A stretch of DNA of 44,674 nt from UMGS1696 sp045643285 (GTDB taxonomy: Bacteria > Bacillota > Clostridia > Oscillospirales > CAG-272): positions 1-44,674 of the forward strand of contig JAZUKN010000031.1 in assembly GCA_045643285.1 (NCBI GenBank). Reading direction: 5' to 3'. This document shows positions 22,817-30,195 of this stretch, piece by piece. Within the stretch, counting starts at the first letter, position 1. Every line of letters starts with the position of its first letter. Position numbers and translations under genes: made by a program. Below the pieces are notes generated by a model. It was not told the origin of the DNA and did not search any database. It saw only the letters and a list, made by a program, of their open reading frames with translations.

Positions 22817-23848
22817 TTATATCCTCTGTTCAGATACGGTTGTGTTTCTGAGGTATTCCTCTACCGCTTCCCCGAATGCGCCGACTGCGATTTTTTCGGC
22901 GTCCTCGGGTGAATCCGCTTCGATCGTGCATCCGGCGGCACGAACGTGTCCGCCTCCGCCGTATCTCGCGCATACCGCCGCGCAGTCGATCTCCGCATTG
23001 GCGCGGGACGAGACTTTATAAGTCCTCTCGTCCGTCTGACGCAAAGCAAGCGCGACAAGCACGCCGTCTATGCACCGCGGCGTTTCCACGGCGTTTCCGA
23101 CGTCGCTCTCCGTAAGTCCGTTTTCAGTGAGCGTTTCACCGGAGAACACAACGACGCCGAGCCGTCCGTCCTCATATAAGCGCATATTCTTGATCGCGAT
23201 CATCTTCGCCGTCATCTCGCGCACGGTGAATCTGCCGAACAGCAGGTGGCAGATAGCGTCGGTGTCAAGTCCGCCGTCGTTTGCCGTGTTGATATTTGCG
23301 ACAAGCTCAGCCGCTATGCCGTGGGTGTACGGCGTTGTGTTTGAATATTTGAAGCTGCCGCAGTCGGAGACTATCGCCGCGTAGAGAAGCCGCATCACGC
23401 GCACGTTTCTCCTGATCGAGCCGCGAAAGACGAGTTCTTTATATATCCGGTACACGATCTCACCGGCGGCGGAAGCGTCCGTTTTAATCAGATTATCGGC
23501 AAACGGCGTACCGCTTGCATGGTGGTCGATCATCACCTTTATCTGCGGAATGAGTGCCTCAAATTTGCCGAGTTGCAAAGGCGACGCAACATCTACGGAA
23601 ATGATCGTGTCGTATCCGTCCGCGTCCGCTCCGTCCGGCGTGAGGACAGCGTCGCACATGAACGACAGTCTGTCCGGCACCTGTCCGTCGCAGGCAACGT
23701 CAGCCCGCCCGCCGCAAGAATTTATCATCTCACGCAGGGCAAACGCAGAGCCGAGGCAGTCAGCGTCCGGATTCACATGACCGAGCACAAGCGTCCGGCC
23801 GGCTTTTTCGACAAGGTCACAGACCTCATAAACCGTGCGTTCAGTCAT
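22817..23848 (-). CDS. nrnA: bifunctional oligoribonuclease/PAP phosphatase NrnA
   Basis: About 343 residues with the DHH and DHHA1 domains. Motifs are GHVNPDADCLGSA, TIISVDVA, MIDHHASG and the C-terminal GGGGHVRAAG. The enzyme degrades nanoRNA and dephosphorylates pAp in the cytoplasm. ATG 23848 (MTERTVYEV) overlaps the rbfA stop by 8 nt; the frame is open further upstream but that part is a shadow of rbfA. Order rbfA-nrnA-truB matches other Firmicutes. Confidence 0.92.
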   Translation of the reverse strand: MTERTVYEVCDLVEKAGRTLVLGHVNPDADCLGSAFALREMINSCGGRADVACDGQVPDRLSFMCDAVLTPDGADADGYDTIISVDVASPLQLGKFEALIPQIKVMIDHHASGTPFADNLIKTDASAAGEIVYRIYKELVFRGSIRRNVRVMRLLYAAIVSDCGSFKYSNTTPYTHGIAAELVANINTANDGGLDTDAICHLLFGRFTVREMTAKMIAIKNMRLYEDGRLGVVVFSGETLTENGLTESDVGNAVETPRCIDGVLVALALRQTDERTYKVSSRANAEIDCAAVCARYGGGGHVRAAGCTIEADSPEDAEKIAVGAFGEAVEEYLRNTTVSEQRI

Positions 23849-24236
23849 TTCCGTCACCGTCTTTTTCTTCGATTTCAGCCGGCTTGTCGGCGAGGTCGGC
23901 TTCGATCGACTTGAGGATAGCCGAGATCTCCGCGCCGTGCTTGATTCCTTCATCGCGCACGAATGTTATCTCCGGCGTGATGCGGAGGTTGAGCCTCTTT
24001 GCGATCTCCGAGCGGACGAAAGGCGCGGCGGACTTCAGTCCGCGGTTCAGCTCTTTTTCGTCGCACTCGCCGTAGACCGAGTAAAACACCTTTGCGAATT
24101 TGAGGTCAGCCGAAACGTCCGAGCCGACTACCGTCAGAAGCACACCCGACACACGCGGATCCTTTATTTCTCTGATTATCTGAGCGCACTCCTCAGTGAA
24201 CGCTCCGTCGATTTTGTTTTTGCGATACTTTGCCAT
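23841..24236 (-). CDS. rbfA: 30S ribosome-binding factor A
   Basis: A 131-residue KH-like protein. IIREIKDPRVSGVLLTV and VSADLKFAKVFYSVYG are RbfA hallmarks, as is LRITPEITFVRDEGIKHG. It binds pre-30S subunits and helps 16S 5' end maturation. It usually follows infB, but here infB lies 6 kb away on the other strand and capA precedes rbfA by 14 nt, so the classic nusA-infB-rbfA operon is split. Confidence 0.94.
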   Translation of the reverse strand: MAKYRKNKIDGAFTEECAQIIREIKDPRVSGVLLTVVGSDVSADLKFAKVFYSVYGECDEKELNRGLKSAAPFVRSEIAKRLNLRITPEITFVRDEGIKHGAEISAILKSIEADLADKPAEIEEKDGDGND

Positions 24237-24250
24237 TTATATTTTCCCTT

Positions 24251-25534
24251 TCAGTTTGATTCTTTAAGATATTCCGGCAGATATTCGCCGTCGATAACAT
24301 CGGTGACGATCTTTTTCGCACTCTCGACGGTGATCGAATAGCCGTCTATCCGCACGCCGCAGGTCTCTGCAAGAGACGGCGTGAAGTCCGAGAGAAGATA
24401 GAGATGCGTGCCGTACCAGTCCATGCCGTACCAGAAGAGCGTTGGGGTGAAGAGGATATTTTGGACAGTCAGTCCGTCCGCGCCGTCGCTCACTATATCG
24501 AGCGATAACAGTCCGCCGACCACGTTTATCGGTCTGTCCATGCCGGAGACGAAATTTCCGAGGGAATACACGCACAAAACGTCCTTGCGGTCGGTGTGTA
24601 TCCATTTGATCGGCTGGAGCGCGTGCGGATGATGCCCGATTATGAGGTCCGCGCCTCCGTTTGCGATAAGCTCCGCGAGCCGCCGCTGTTCGCCGTTCGG
24701 TTCGGTGACGTTCTCGTCTCCCCAATGGATCGAAACTATAACGAAGTCAGCCGCCTCCCTTGCGCGTGCGATGTCAGAGAGGATAAGTTCGTCGTCGATG
24801 TACGGGATGACTATATCGGAATCGGCAGATTTCGTTATCCCGTTTGTGCCGTAGGTGTACGAGAGCCACGCTATCTTTACGCCGTCCGCCTCGGTGATGC
24901 GTAATTCTTTCGCGTCGTCTTCGTTTTTGTAGCCGCCGAGCAGTGTGACGGGCTTTTCGCGCCAGAAGTCGATAGTGGAATCAAGTCCGTTCGCACCTCT
25001 GTCGAGCATATGGTTGTTTGCGATGTTTATTACGTCAAAGCCGAGAGATACAAGATCGTCGCCGAGGGACTGCGGACAGTTGAAGCACGGCCAGCCGGAA
25101 TAGCCGTACTCTGCGCCTGCCATGACCGTTTCCTGGTTGATGAACGCTATGTCAGCGGACGAGATCATATCTGCTACGTCCGTGTAAACAGGCAGAAAGT
25201 CGTACCGCTTTTCTTCGTTTCCTCTGTCGTATGCGTCGGTGTAGATGTTCGGGTGAATGAGGTTGTCCCCTGCCGCGATGAGCGAAATTTTCACGCCGCC
25301 GTACTTTTCGGGCAAAGGCTCAACGGACGGCAAAAGCGACAGTACGCTGTCCTTTTTACTGCTTTCGGAAAGCGCGGAGTAATATCCGTCGGGCGAATGA
25401 ATCACTTCTTCATGCACTGTCGGCTGTATGTTTGCCGGCTGTCCGTCGGCAGGACGGAGCGAAACGCACGAAACAAGAGAGAACAGCAGTAAATCAAATG
25501 CCAGCATAAACACGGCACATCCTGTTTTGTTCAC
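24251..25534 (-). CDS. capA: CapA/YwtB-type metallophosphoesterase-like lipoprotein
   Basis: A 427-residue protein. The N-terminal hydrophobic segment ends SLVSC, a lipobox, suggesting a surface lipoprotein. The CapA domain begins ISLIAAGDNLIHPNIY, with INQETV, VINIANNHMLDRG, VSIHWGDEN and LIIGHHPHALQPI, metal-binding positions of this calcineurin-like fold. CapA proteins are linked to poly-gamma-glutamate synthesis, yet no capBC is present, so the substrate is open. The start appears to be GTG 25534 after a G-rich RBS. It is the first gene of the operon continuing to rbfA. Confidence 0.85.
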   Translation of the reverse strand: MNKTGCAVFMLAFDLLLFSLVSCVSLRPADGQPANIQPTVHEEVIHSPDGYYSALSESSKKDSVLSLLPSVEPLPEKYGGVKISLIAAGDNLIHPNIYTDAYDRGNEEKRYDFLPVYTDVADMISSADIAFINQETVMAGAEYGYSGWPCFNCPQSLGDDLVSLGFDVINIANNHMLDRGANGLDSTIDFWREKPVTLLGGYKNEDDAKELRITEADGVKIAWLSYTYGTNGITKSADSDIVIPYIDDELILSDIARAREAADFVIVSIHWGDENVTEPNGEQRRLAELIANGGADLIIGHHPHALQPIKWIHTDRKDVLCVYSLGNFVSGMDRPINVVGGLLSLDIVSDGADGLTVQNILFTPTLFWYGMDWYGTHLYLLSDFTPSLAETCGVRIDGYSITVESAKKIVTDVIDGEYLPEYLKESN

Positions 25535-25577
25535 GTTCTCGCCCCCCTTTTATCGACAGATGATATTTATTCATATT

Positions 25578-25606
25578 ATTATACCATTTATCCGTAACTA
25601 TTTCAA
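25578..25606 (-). promoter_or_regulatory. capA-rbfA operon promoter
   Basis: On the - strand TTGAAA, 17-bp spacer, TATAAT. It diverges from the lipoprotein promoter at 25647. Confidence 0.8.
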
Positions 25607-25646
25607 GACAAAAGCCCGATTTTTCTCCGCGTTCACAAAATTGTAC

Positions 25647-25675
25647 TTGAAAAACCGAACGGAGTATATTATACT
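25647..25675 (+). promoter_or_regulatory. lipoprotein-nifS-like operon promoter
   Basis: TTGAAA, 17-bp spacer, TATACT, about 45 nt before the ATG. Confidence 0.8.
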
Positions 25676-25719
25676 GATAAAAAATCAAGCACTGACAAAA
25701 AGCAAAGGAATTATTTGAA

Positions 25720-26253
25720 ATGAAATTCTCTCTCAGGCTCATCGCACTCGCGCTCGCCGCAGTTCTCACCGTTTTCGCTCTCGCGTCCTGTACAAAGGAC
25801 ACATCCGCACCGAAAGGCATGATAAAAGCCTCCGACGAAAAAGCGGACTTCACGCTCTACATCCCCGAAAAATGGACAGTCGACACCGTAGATGCTGCCG
25901 TTTCGGCGTATGTTTCAAAGAGCGATCCGTCGTCCGTTTCGATGATGGCATGGGAGCTTGAATACTCCGATTCCTCACTCGACGACTGGTGGAAACTGAA
26001 CATTGAAGAAGTATCAAAGGTCTTCTCGGATGTTGAAGTTACAAACGAAGAAAGCACCCTCGTCGACGGTCTGAACGCGAAAAAGTACACTTACACCGCG
26101 TCCCTCGGCGATTATTCCTACAGGATCATGCAGGTGGCGTGCGTGAAGAACGCGACGGTTTATCTCTTCACATACACGTCCGTTCCCGAAAAGTTCGACT
26201 CGCACACAGAAGAAGTCGGAAATATCATCTCAAATCTGAAAATAGGAAGATAA
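25720..26253 (+). CDS. small surface lipoprotein
   Basis: A 177-residue protein with a signal peptide ending LASC (lipobox Cys near residue 24). The mature part (ADFTLYIPEKWTVDTVDAAVSAYVSK ... IISNLKIGR) has the alternating strand pattern of the PsbP/DcrB-like fold found in many clostridial lipoproteins that are otherwise uncharacterised. It is 3 nt before the NifS-like gene, so the two are co-translated. Function unknown. Confidence 0.75.
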   Translation: MKFSLRLIALALAAVLTVFALASCTKDTSAPKGMIKASDEKADFTLYIPEKWTVDTVDAAVSAYVSKSDPSSVSMMAWELEYSDSSLDDWWKLNIEEVSKVFSDVEVTNEESTLVDGLNAKKYTYTASLGDYSYRIMQVACVKNATVYLFTYTSVPEKFDSHTEEVGNIISNLKIGR

Positions 26254-26256
26254 ACC

Positions 26257-27447
26257 ATGAAAATGACAGGTCATTACCTCGACAACAGCGCAACGACGAT
26301 GCCGTCGGATGCGGCGCGTGAGACAATAAACAATGCTCTTGAGGTGTGGGGAAATCCGTCGTCCGTCCATTCGCTCGGGCAGAATGCCGCGGCGCTTCTC
26401 CGCGAATGCCGCGCGTCTGTCGCAAAGACGTTCGGTATGCCGAAATTCACGGCGGACAGGCTGATCTTCACGTCCTGCGGCACGGAATCGAACGCGATAG
26501 CCATTCTCGGCTGTGCTCACTCGAAAAAGCGCGATCCCTTGAACCCCGGCACGGTCATTCTGTCGGCAGGGGAACACTCGTCCGTCGAAAAATGCGCCGC
26601 ACAGCTTGAAACCGAGGGCTATACAGCAGTCCGCGTCCCGACAGTCGGCGGTGTGCTTGACCTCGATTACCTCAAAGAAGCAGTTGAAAACGCCGAGAGT
26701 CCGGTGATCGTCGCGGCGTTCATGCTCGTCAACAACGAAACGGGCGCGCTCTACGACGTAAAGAAAGCCGCGCAGATCGTCAAAGCAAAATACCCCGACG
26801 CACTCGTCCACTGCGACGCGGTACAGGGGTATATGAAAACGCGTTTCACGCCGTACACGCTCGGAGTGGACACGCTGACCGTTTCCGCGCACAAGATCCA
26901 TTCAATACGCGGCGCGGGCGCACTCTTTATCTCGGCTGAGGCGGTAAAACGGAAGAATATCGTCACAATAGCACCGGGCGGCGGTCAGGAAAGCGGTTTG
27001 CGCAGCGGCACGGAAAACACCGTCTCGATAGCGGCATTTGCGGCGGCGGCGACGGATTCGTTCGAGCACTACGCCGAAAACCGCGCAAAAGTCGAAGAGC
27101 TGCGCGCGTATCTCGATTCGTCCCTCGCCGAAAGATGCCCGACCGTCCGCCAGAACAGACCGAGCGGCGAATTTGTGCCGAACATCTGCTCGATAGTCGT
27201 TCCCGAAGTACGGAGCGAGACGATGCTCAACTACCTCTCGTCGCGTGAAGTGTACGTCTCGGCAGGATCGGCTTGCTCGGTGCACTCGAAGAAGAAAAGC
27301 TCTGCGCTCGAAGCATTCGGCGTATCTCCGGACAGCGCGGATTCGACGCTCAGAGTAGCGCTGTCGTACATGAACACAGCGGACGACATTGACGCGCTTG
27401 TCGACGGACTTGCCGCAGGAATTGCAACTTTGCAGAAGAAAAGGTAA
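26257..27447 (+). CDS. cysteine desulfurase (class V aminotransferase)
   Basis: A 396-residue PLP enzyme. LDNSATT and GNPSSVHS open the fold, CGTESNAIAI binds phosphate, VHCDAVQGY contacts the ring, SAHKIHS holds the PLP lysine, and SAGSACSVHSKKKS contains the persulfide Cys in the long-loop (IscS/NifS-like) context. It mobilises sulfur from cysteine for Fe-S or thionucleoside synthesis. No iscU or thiI follows, which is the usual clostridial neighbour. It is translationally close to the lipoprotein gene. Confidence 0.9.
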   Translation: MKMTGHYLDNSATTMPSDAARETINNALEVWGNPSSVHSLGQNAAALLRECRASVAKTFGMPKFTADRLIFTSCGTESNAIAILGCAHSKKRDPLNPGTVILSAGEHSSVEKCAAQLETEGYTAVRVPTVGGVLDLDYLKEAVENAESPVIVAAFMLVNNETGALYDVKKAAQIVKAKYPDALVHCDAVQGYMKTRFTPYTLGVDTLTVSAHKIHSIRGAGALFISAEAVKRKNIVTIAPGGGQESGLRSGTENTVSIAAFAAAATDSFEHYAENRAKVEELRAYLDSSLAERCPTVRQNRPSGEFVPNICSIVVPEVRSETMLNYLSSREVYVSAGSACSVHSKKKSSALEAFGVSPDSADSTLRVALSYMNTADDIDALVDGLAAGIATLQKKR

Positions 27448-27509
27448 ATATTGCCGAAACAGGCATATATAACAGTATAAAAATTGTTTAAGGTGCTATA
27501 ATATTATTG

Positions 27510-27538
27510 TTGAATTATTTTATACAATATGGTATAAT
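27510..27538 (+). promoter_or_regulatory. rimP operon promoter
   Basis: TTGAAT, 17-bp spacer, TATAAT, in a very AT-rich stretch. Confidence 0.85.
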
Positions 27539-27567
27539 ATATACAAAGATGATAGATGATGTTAACG

Positions 27568-27597
27568 GAGAGTGGGCTTCTGAAGGTGTCCACTCTC
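27568..27597 (+). ncRNA. rimP-leader-type hairpin
   Basis: GAGAGTGG pairs with CCACTCTC, with a smaller CTTC/GAAG inner hairpin, followed by TTGTTTAT and the rimP RBS. A GAGTGGG...CCCACTC stem in front of rimP is a recurrent feature of Firmicute genomes. It could be an attenuator or autoregulatory site; the T-run is weak here. Confidence 0.6.
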
Positions 27598-27624
27598 TTG
27601 TTTATAAAATGAAAACGGTGGATT

Positions 27625-28092
27625 ATGAGTAAAAAAACAATAGCCGAAACAGTATGGGAAATAGCCGAGCCGCTCGCACAGTCGTTCGGATACATTCTTT
27701 GGGACGTTGAATACTCCAAAGAGGGCGCGGACATGGTTTTGTGCATAACGATAGACACTGACGCGGAGGGCGGCATCACGATAGACGACTGCGAGAAGAT
27801 GCACCGCGCGATAGATCCCCTGCTTGACGAAGCAGATCCGATAGAGGACGCATATATGCTGTCCGTTTCGTCCCCCGGAGTGGAAAGAGTGCTTTCAAGA
27901 CCGTTCCATTTTGAAAGAATGGCAGGCAGTGAAGTAGAGCTGAAATTCTACACGGCAATTGACGGCTCAAAGTCGGCACGCGGCGTACTCGTCGGGCTTG
28001 ACGGAGACGAGATAGTCGTAACTGTCGGCGGAGAAGAAAAGCGGTTTTCGAGAAAAGCCGTGGCAAAGTGCATGACGGTGTTCGCGTGGTAA
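27625..28092 (+). CDS. rimP: ribosome maturation factor RimP
   Basis: A 155-residue protein. LWDVEYSKEGADMVLCITIDTD and the DDCEKMHRAIDPLLDEADPI, YMLSVSSPGVERVLSRPFHFERM blocks are RimP hallmarks. It assists 30S subunit maturation. It is the first gene of the conserved operon. Unusually, 353 nt of repeat sequence separate it from nusA, which normally follows within tens of nucleotides. Confidence 0.95.
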   Translation: MSKKTIAETVWEIAEPLAQSFGYILWDVEYSKEGADMVLCITIDTDAEGGITIDDCEKMHRAIDPLLDEADPIEDAYMLSVSSPGVERVLSRPFHFERMAGSEVELKFYTAIDGSKSARGVLVGLDGDEIVVTVGGEEKRFSRKAVAKCMTVFAW

Positions 28093-28445
28093 CGCAACTT
28101 GCGCGAAGCGCAAACTTCACTTTTCTTTATTTTGCACAAATCACACGGCTACGCGCGGAACCCCACCTATTATCCGTAGGGCGGTGCGTATGTATACGCG
28201 TTGCTCCTGCCGCCGAAAGAATTTGCACAATTCTCACATAGGCAAAAAGGAAGAAAACGTCTGCGACGTTTTCAATTTATTTTCTTTGTCCTACGCGGAC
28301 GACGCAGGATCAACACACCTTTATTCCGTAGTGGAGGGTTTTCCCCTCCCGTCGGTTTCCTGCAAACACCAAGTCGGCGCACATCCGATTCCATACATCC
28401 ATAACTTAATCAAAAACAAAAAGAACATACAGAAAGGCAAACACC
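28093..28445 (+). repeat. mosaic intergenic repeat, copy B (rimP-nusA gap)
   Basis: No gene is visible in this gap. Right after the rimP stop come a TTGCGCGAAGCGCAA hairpin, AAACTTCACTTTTCTTTA, TTGCACAAATCACACGGCTACGC, a CCGTAGGGCGG...CCGCCG palindrome (about 28174-28215), a second TTGCACAA, a GAAAACGTC/GACGTTTTC hairpin (28253-28273) and a GGAGGG/CCCTCC stem (28333-28349). The last 95 nt hold no strong promoter. It shares order and modules with copies A and C. Confidence 0.7.
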
Positions 28446-29480
28446 ATGAACTCAGAGCTTTTTGCAGCACTCGAGCAGCTCGAAAAAACCAAGGGCATTC
28501 CCGTTGAGTATATGCTCGAAAAAATTGAAGCCGGTCTTATCTCCGCCTTCAAAAAAGAGTACGGCTGCTCCGCAGTCAGAGTCGACATCAACCGCGCAAA
28601 GAAAGACTTCAAGGTCTACAAGTGCCGCACGGTCGTCGAGGAAGTCACCGATCCGAAATCCGAGATCACTCTTGAAGACGCAAAGGCAATAAGCCGCCGC
28701 TACGTTCTCGGCTCTGTCATCGAAGACGAAGTAAAAACCGTGAACTTCGGACGCATCTCCGCGCAGACCGCAAAGCAGGTCATCATCCAGGCGATCCACG
28801 AAGCCGAAAAGAACAACATCGCACGCGAATACGAAAAGAAGCGTGAGGAAGTCATCTCCGCTATCGTCACTCGCCGCGACGACAACACCGGCGACGTATG
28901 GGTAGACACAGGGAAATCCGAAGAGCTTCTCCCGAGATCCGAGCAGATCCCCGAAGAAGAGCTTTACGTCAACGACAGAGTAAAGGTTTTCGTAACGGAA
29001 GTCACACGCAACTCCGAAAACGAGCCTGTAGTCACTCTTTCCCGTATCGCTCCGGCAATGATCAAAAGAATGTTTGAATCCGAGATCCCCGAAATCGCAG
29101 ACGGCACCGTCATCATCAAGGGCGTATCCCGTGAGCCCGGCTCGAGAACGAAGATCGCAGTCCTCTCCCGTGACGAAGGCGTCGACGCCGTCGGTGCGTG
29201 CATCGGCAACAAGGGTTTGAGAATTGCGTCTATCGTCGATGAGCTGAGAGGCGAAAAGATCGACGTCATCGGCTTCTCCGAACATCCCGAAGAATACATC
29301 GCCGCCGCACTGTCTCCGGCATCAGTCATCGACGTTGAGTTCGACGGTCAGAGAAGCGCAGTCGTTCACGTCGCAGGCGACCAACTCTCTCTTGCTATCG
29401 GCAAGGAAGGTCAGAACGTCCGTCTCGCCGCAAGACTCACAGGCTGCAAGATCGACATCAAGGGCGTGCGCGAACAGTAA
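28446..29480 (+). CDS. nusA: transcription termination/antitermination factor NusA
   Basis: A 344-residue protein of short Firmicute type: an N-terminal RNA-polymerase-binding domain, an S1 domain (about residues 135-200), and two KH domains with GACIGNKGLRIASIVDELRGEKIDVI and SLAIGKEGQNVRLAARLTG. The C-terminal acidic repeats of proteobacterial NusA are absent, as usual in this phylum. It modulates pausing, termination and antitermination. RBS AGAAAGG lies upstream. Confidence 0.95.
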   Translation: MNSELFAALEQLEKTKGIPVEYMLEKIEAGLISAFKKEYGCSAVRVDINRAKKDFKVYKCRTVVEEVTDPKSEITLEDAKAISRRYVLGSVIEDEVKTVNFGRISAQTAKQVIIQAIHEAEKNNIAREYEKKREEVISAIVTRRDDNTGDVWVDTGKSEELLPRSEQIPEEELYVNDRVKVFVTEVTRNSENEPVVTLSRIAPAMIKRMFESEIPEIADGTVIIKGVSREPGSRTKIAVLSRDEGVDAVGACIGNKGLRIASIVDELRGEKIDVIGFSEHPEEYIAAALSPASVIDVEFDGQRSAVVHVAGDQLSLAIGKEGQNVRLAARLTGCKIDIKGVREQ

Positions 29481-29501
29481 AATAAAGGGAGGTGTCCCCC
29501 T

Positions 29502-29813
29502 ATGGCACAGACCGAAAAGAATCCGGCAGTGAAAAAGAAAGTACCCGAAAGGCAGTGCGTCGGATGCCGTGAAAAACGTGAAAAGCGCGATTTCATCCGC
29601 GTCGTCCGCTCTCCGGAGGGAAATGTTTCGATAGACTTCACCGGCAAAAAGTCCGGACGCGGCGCGTATCTCTGCAAAAACTCCGCCTGTCTCAAAAAAG
29701 CAAGAAAGACCGGAGTCCTCGCGCGTCAGCTTAACTGCGAGATCACAGACGAGATCTACGCCGAGCTGACAAAGGAAATCGAACTTGACGAAAAGCTCGC
29801 CGATAATAACTGA
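29502..29813 (+). CDS. ylxR: YlxR-family RNA-binding protein
   Basis: A 103-residue DUF448 protein. RQCVGCREKREKRDFIRVVR, GRGAYLCKNSACLKKA and the basic surface are typical. YlxR has been linked to RNase P modulation and nucleoid function. It lies in the standard place after nusA, with GGGAGG upstream of the ATG. The acidic C-terminal extension (about 20 residues) is not conserved in the core fold. Confidence 0.93.
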   Translation: MAQTEKNPAVKKKVPERQCVGCREKREKRDFIRVVRSPEGNVSIDFTGKKSGRGAYLCKNSACLKKARKTGVLARQLNCEITDEIYAELTKEIELDEKLADNN

Positions 29814-29820
29814 GGGTAAA

Positions 29821-30195
29821 ATGACCGGAAAAATAAACGAAAAATACTTATGTCTCTGCATGGCGGCAGGCGGCGCAAAAACAGGCGTCGACACCGTTCT
29901 CGGAGAAGTCAGATCGCAGAGAGCAAAGCTCGTTCTCATCGCGTCCGACGCCTCCGATCGCACAAAAAAGCAGATAAACGACAAATGTGCATTTTATAAC
30001 GTCAGATCAATCGAAGTAAACTACACCTCGGATGCTCTCGCGTCACTGCTCGGGAAAAGAGCACAGTGCACGGCGGTGGCTCTGACCGGACGCGGGCCGT
30101 GGAAGCTCGTTCCGGCGGCAGAATCGGATGAGCATACGGGAGACGGTGACAGAGCCGTGACAGAAGACAGAAAGGATGATAACCGATGGCAGTAA
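29821..30195 (+). CDS. ylxQ: L7Ae-family ribosomal-like protein YlxQ
   Basis: About 124 residues. CMAAGGAKTGVDTVLGEVRSQRAKLVLIASDASDRT matches the L7Ae/L30e fold that recognises kink-turns. The C-terminal 30 residues are hydrophilic and not typical. ATG 29821 has GAGGGTAAA just upstream and follows the ylxR stop by 7 nt. It overlaps the infB start by 10 nt. Confidence 0.9.
   Translation: MTGKINEKYLCLCMAAGGAKTGVDTVLGEVRSQRAKLVLIASDASDRTKKQINDKCAFYNVRSIEVNYTSDALASLLGKRAQCTAVALTGRGPWKLVPAAESDEHTGDGDRAVTEDRKDDNRWQ

Noticed and set aside
28184..28507. Small + strand open frame in the rimP-nusA gap
   Set aside because: It spans repeat palindromes and the nusA start, and has no RBS or protein-like composition.
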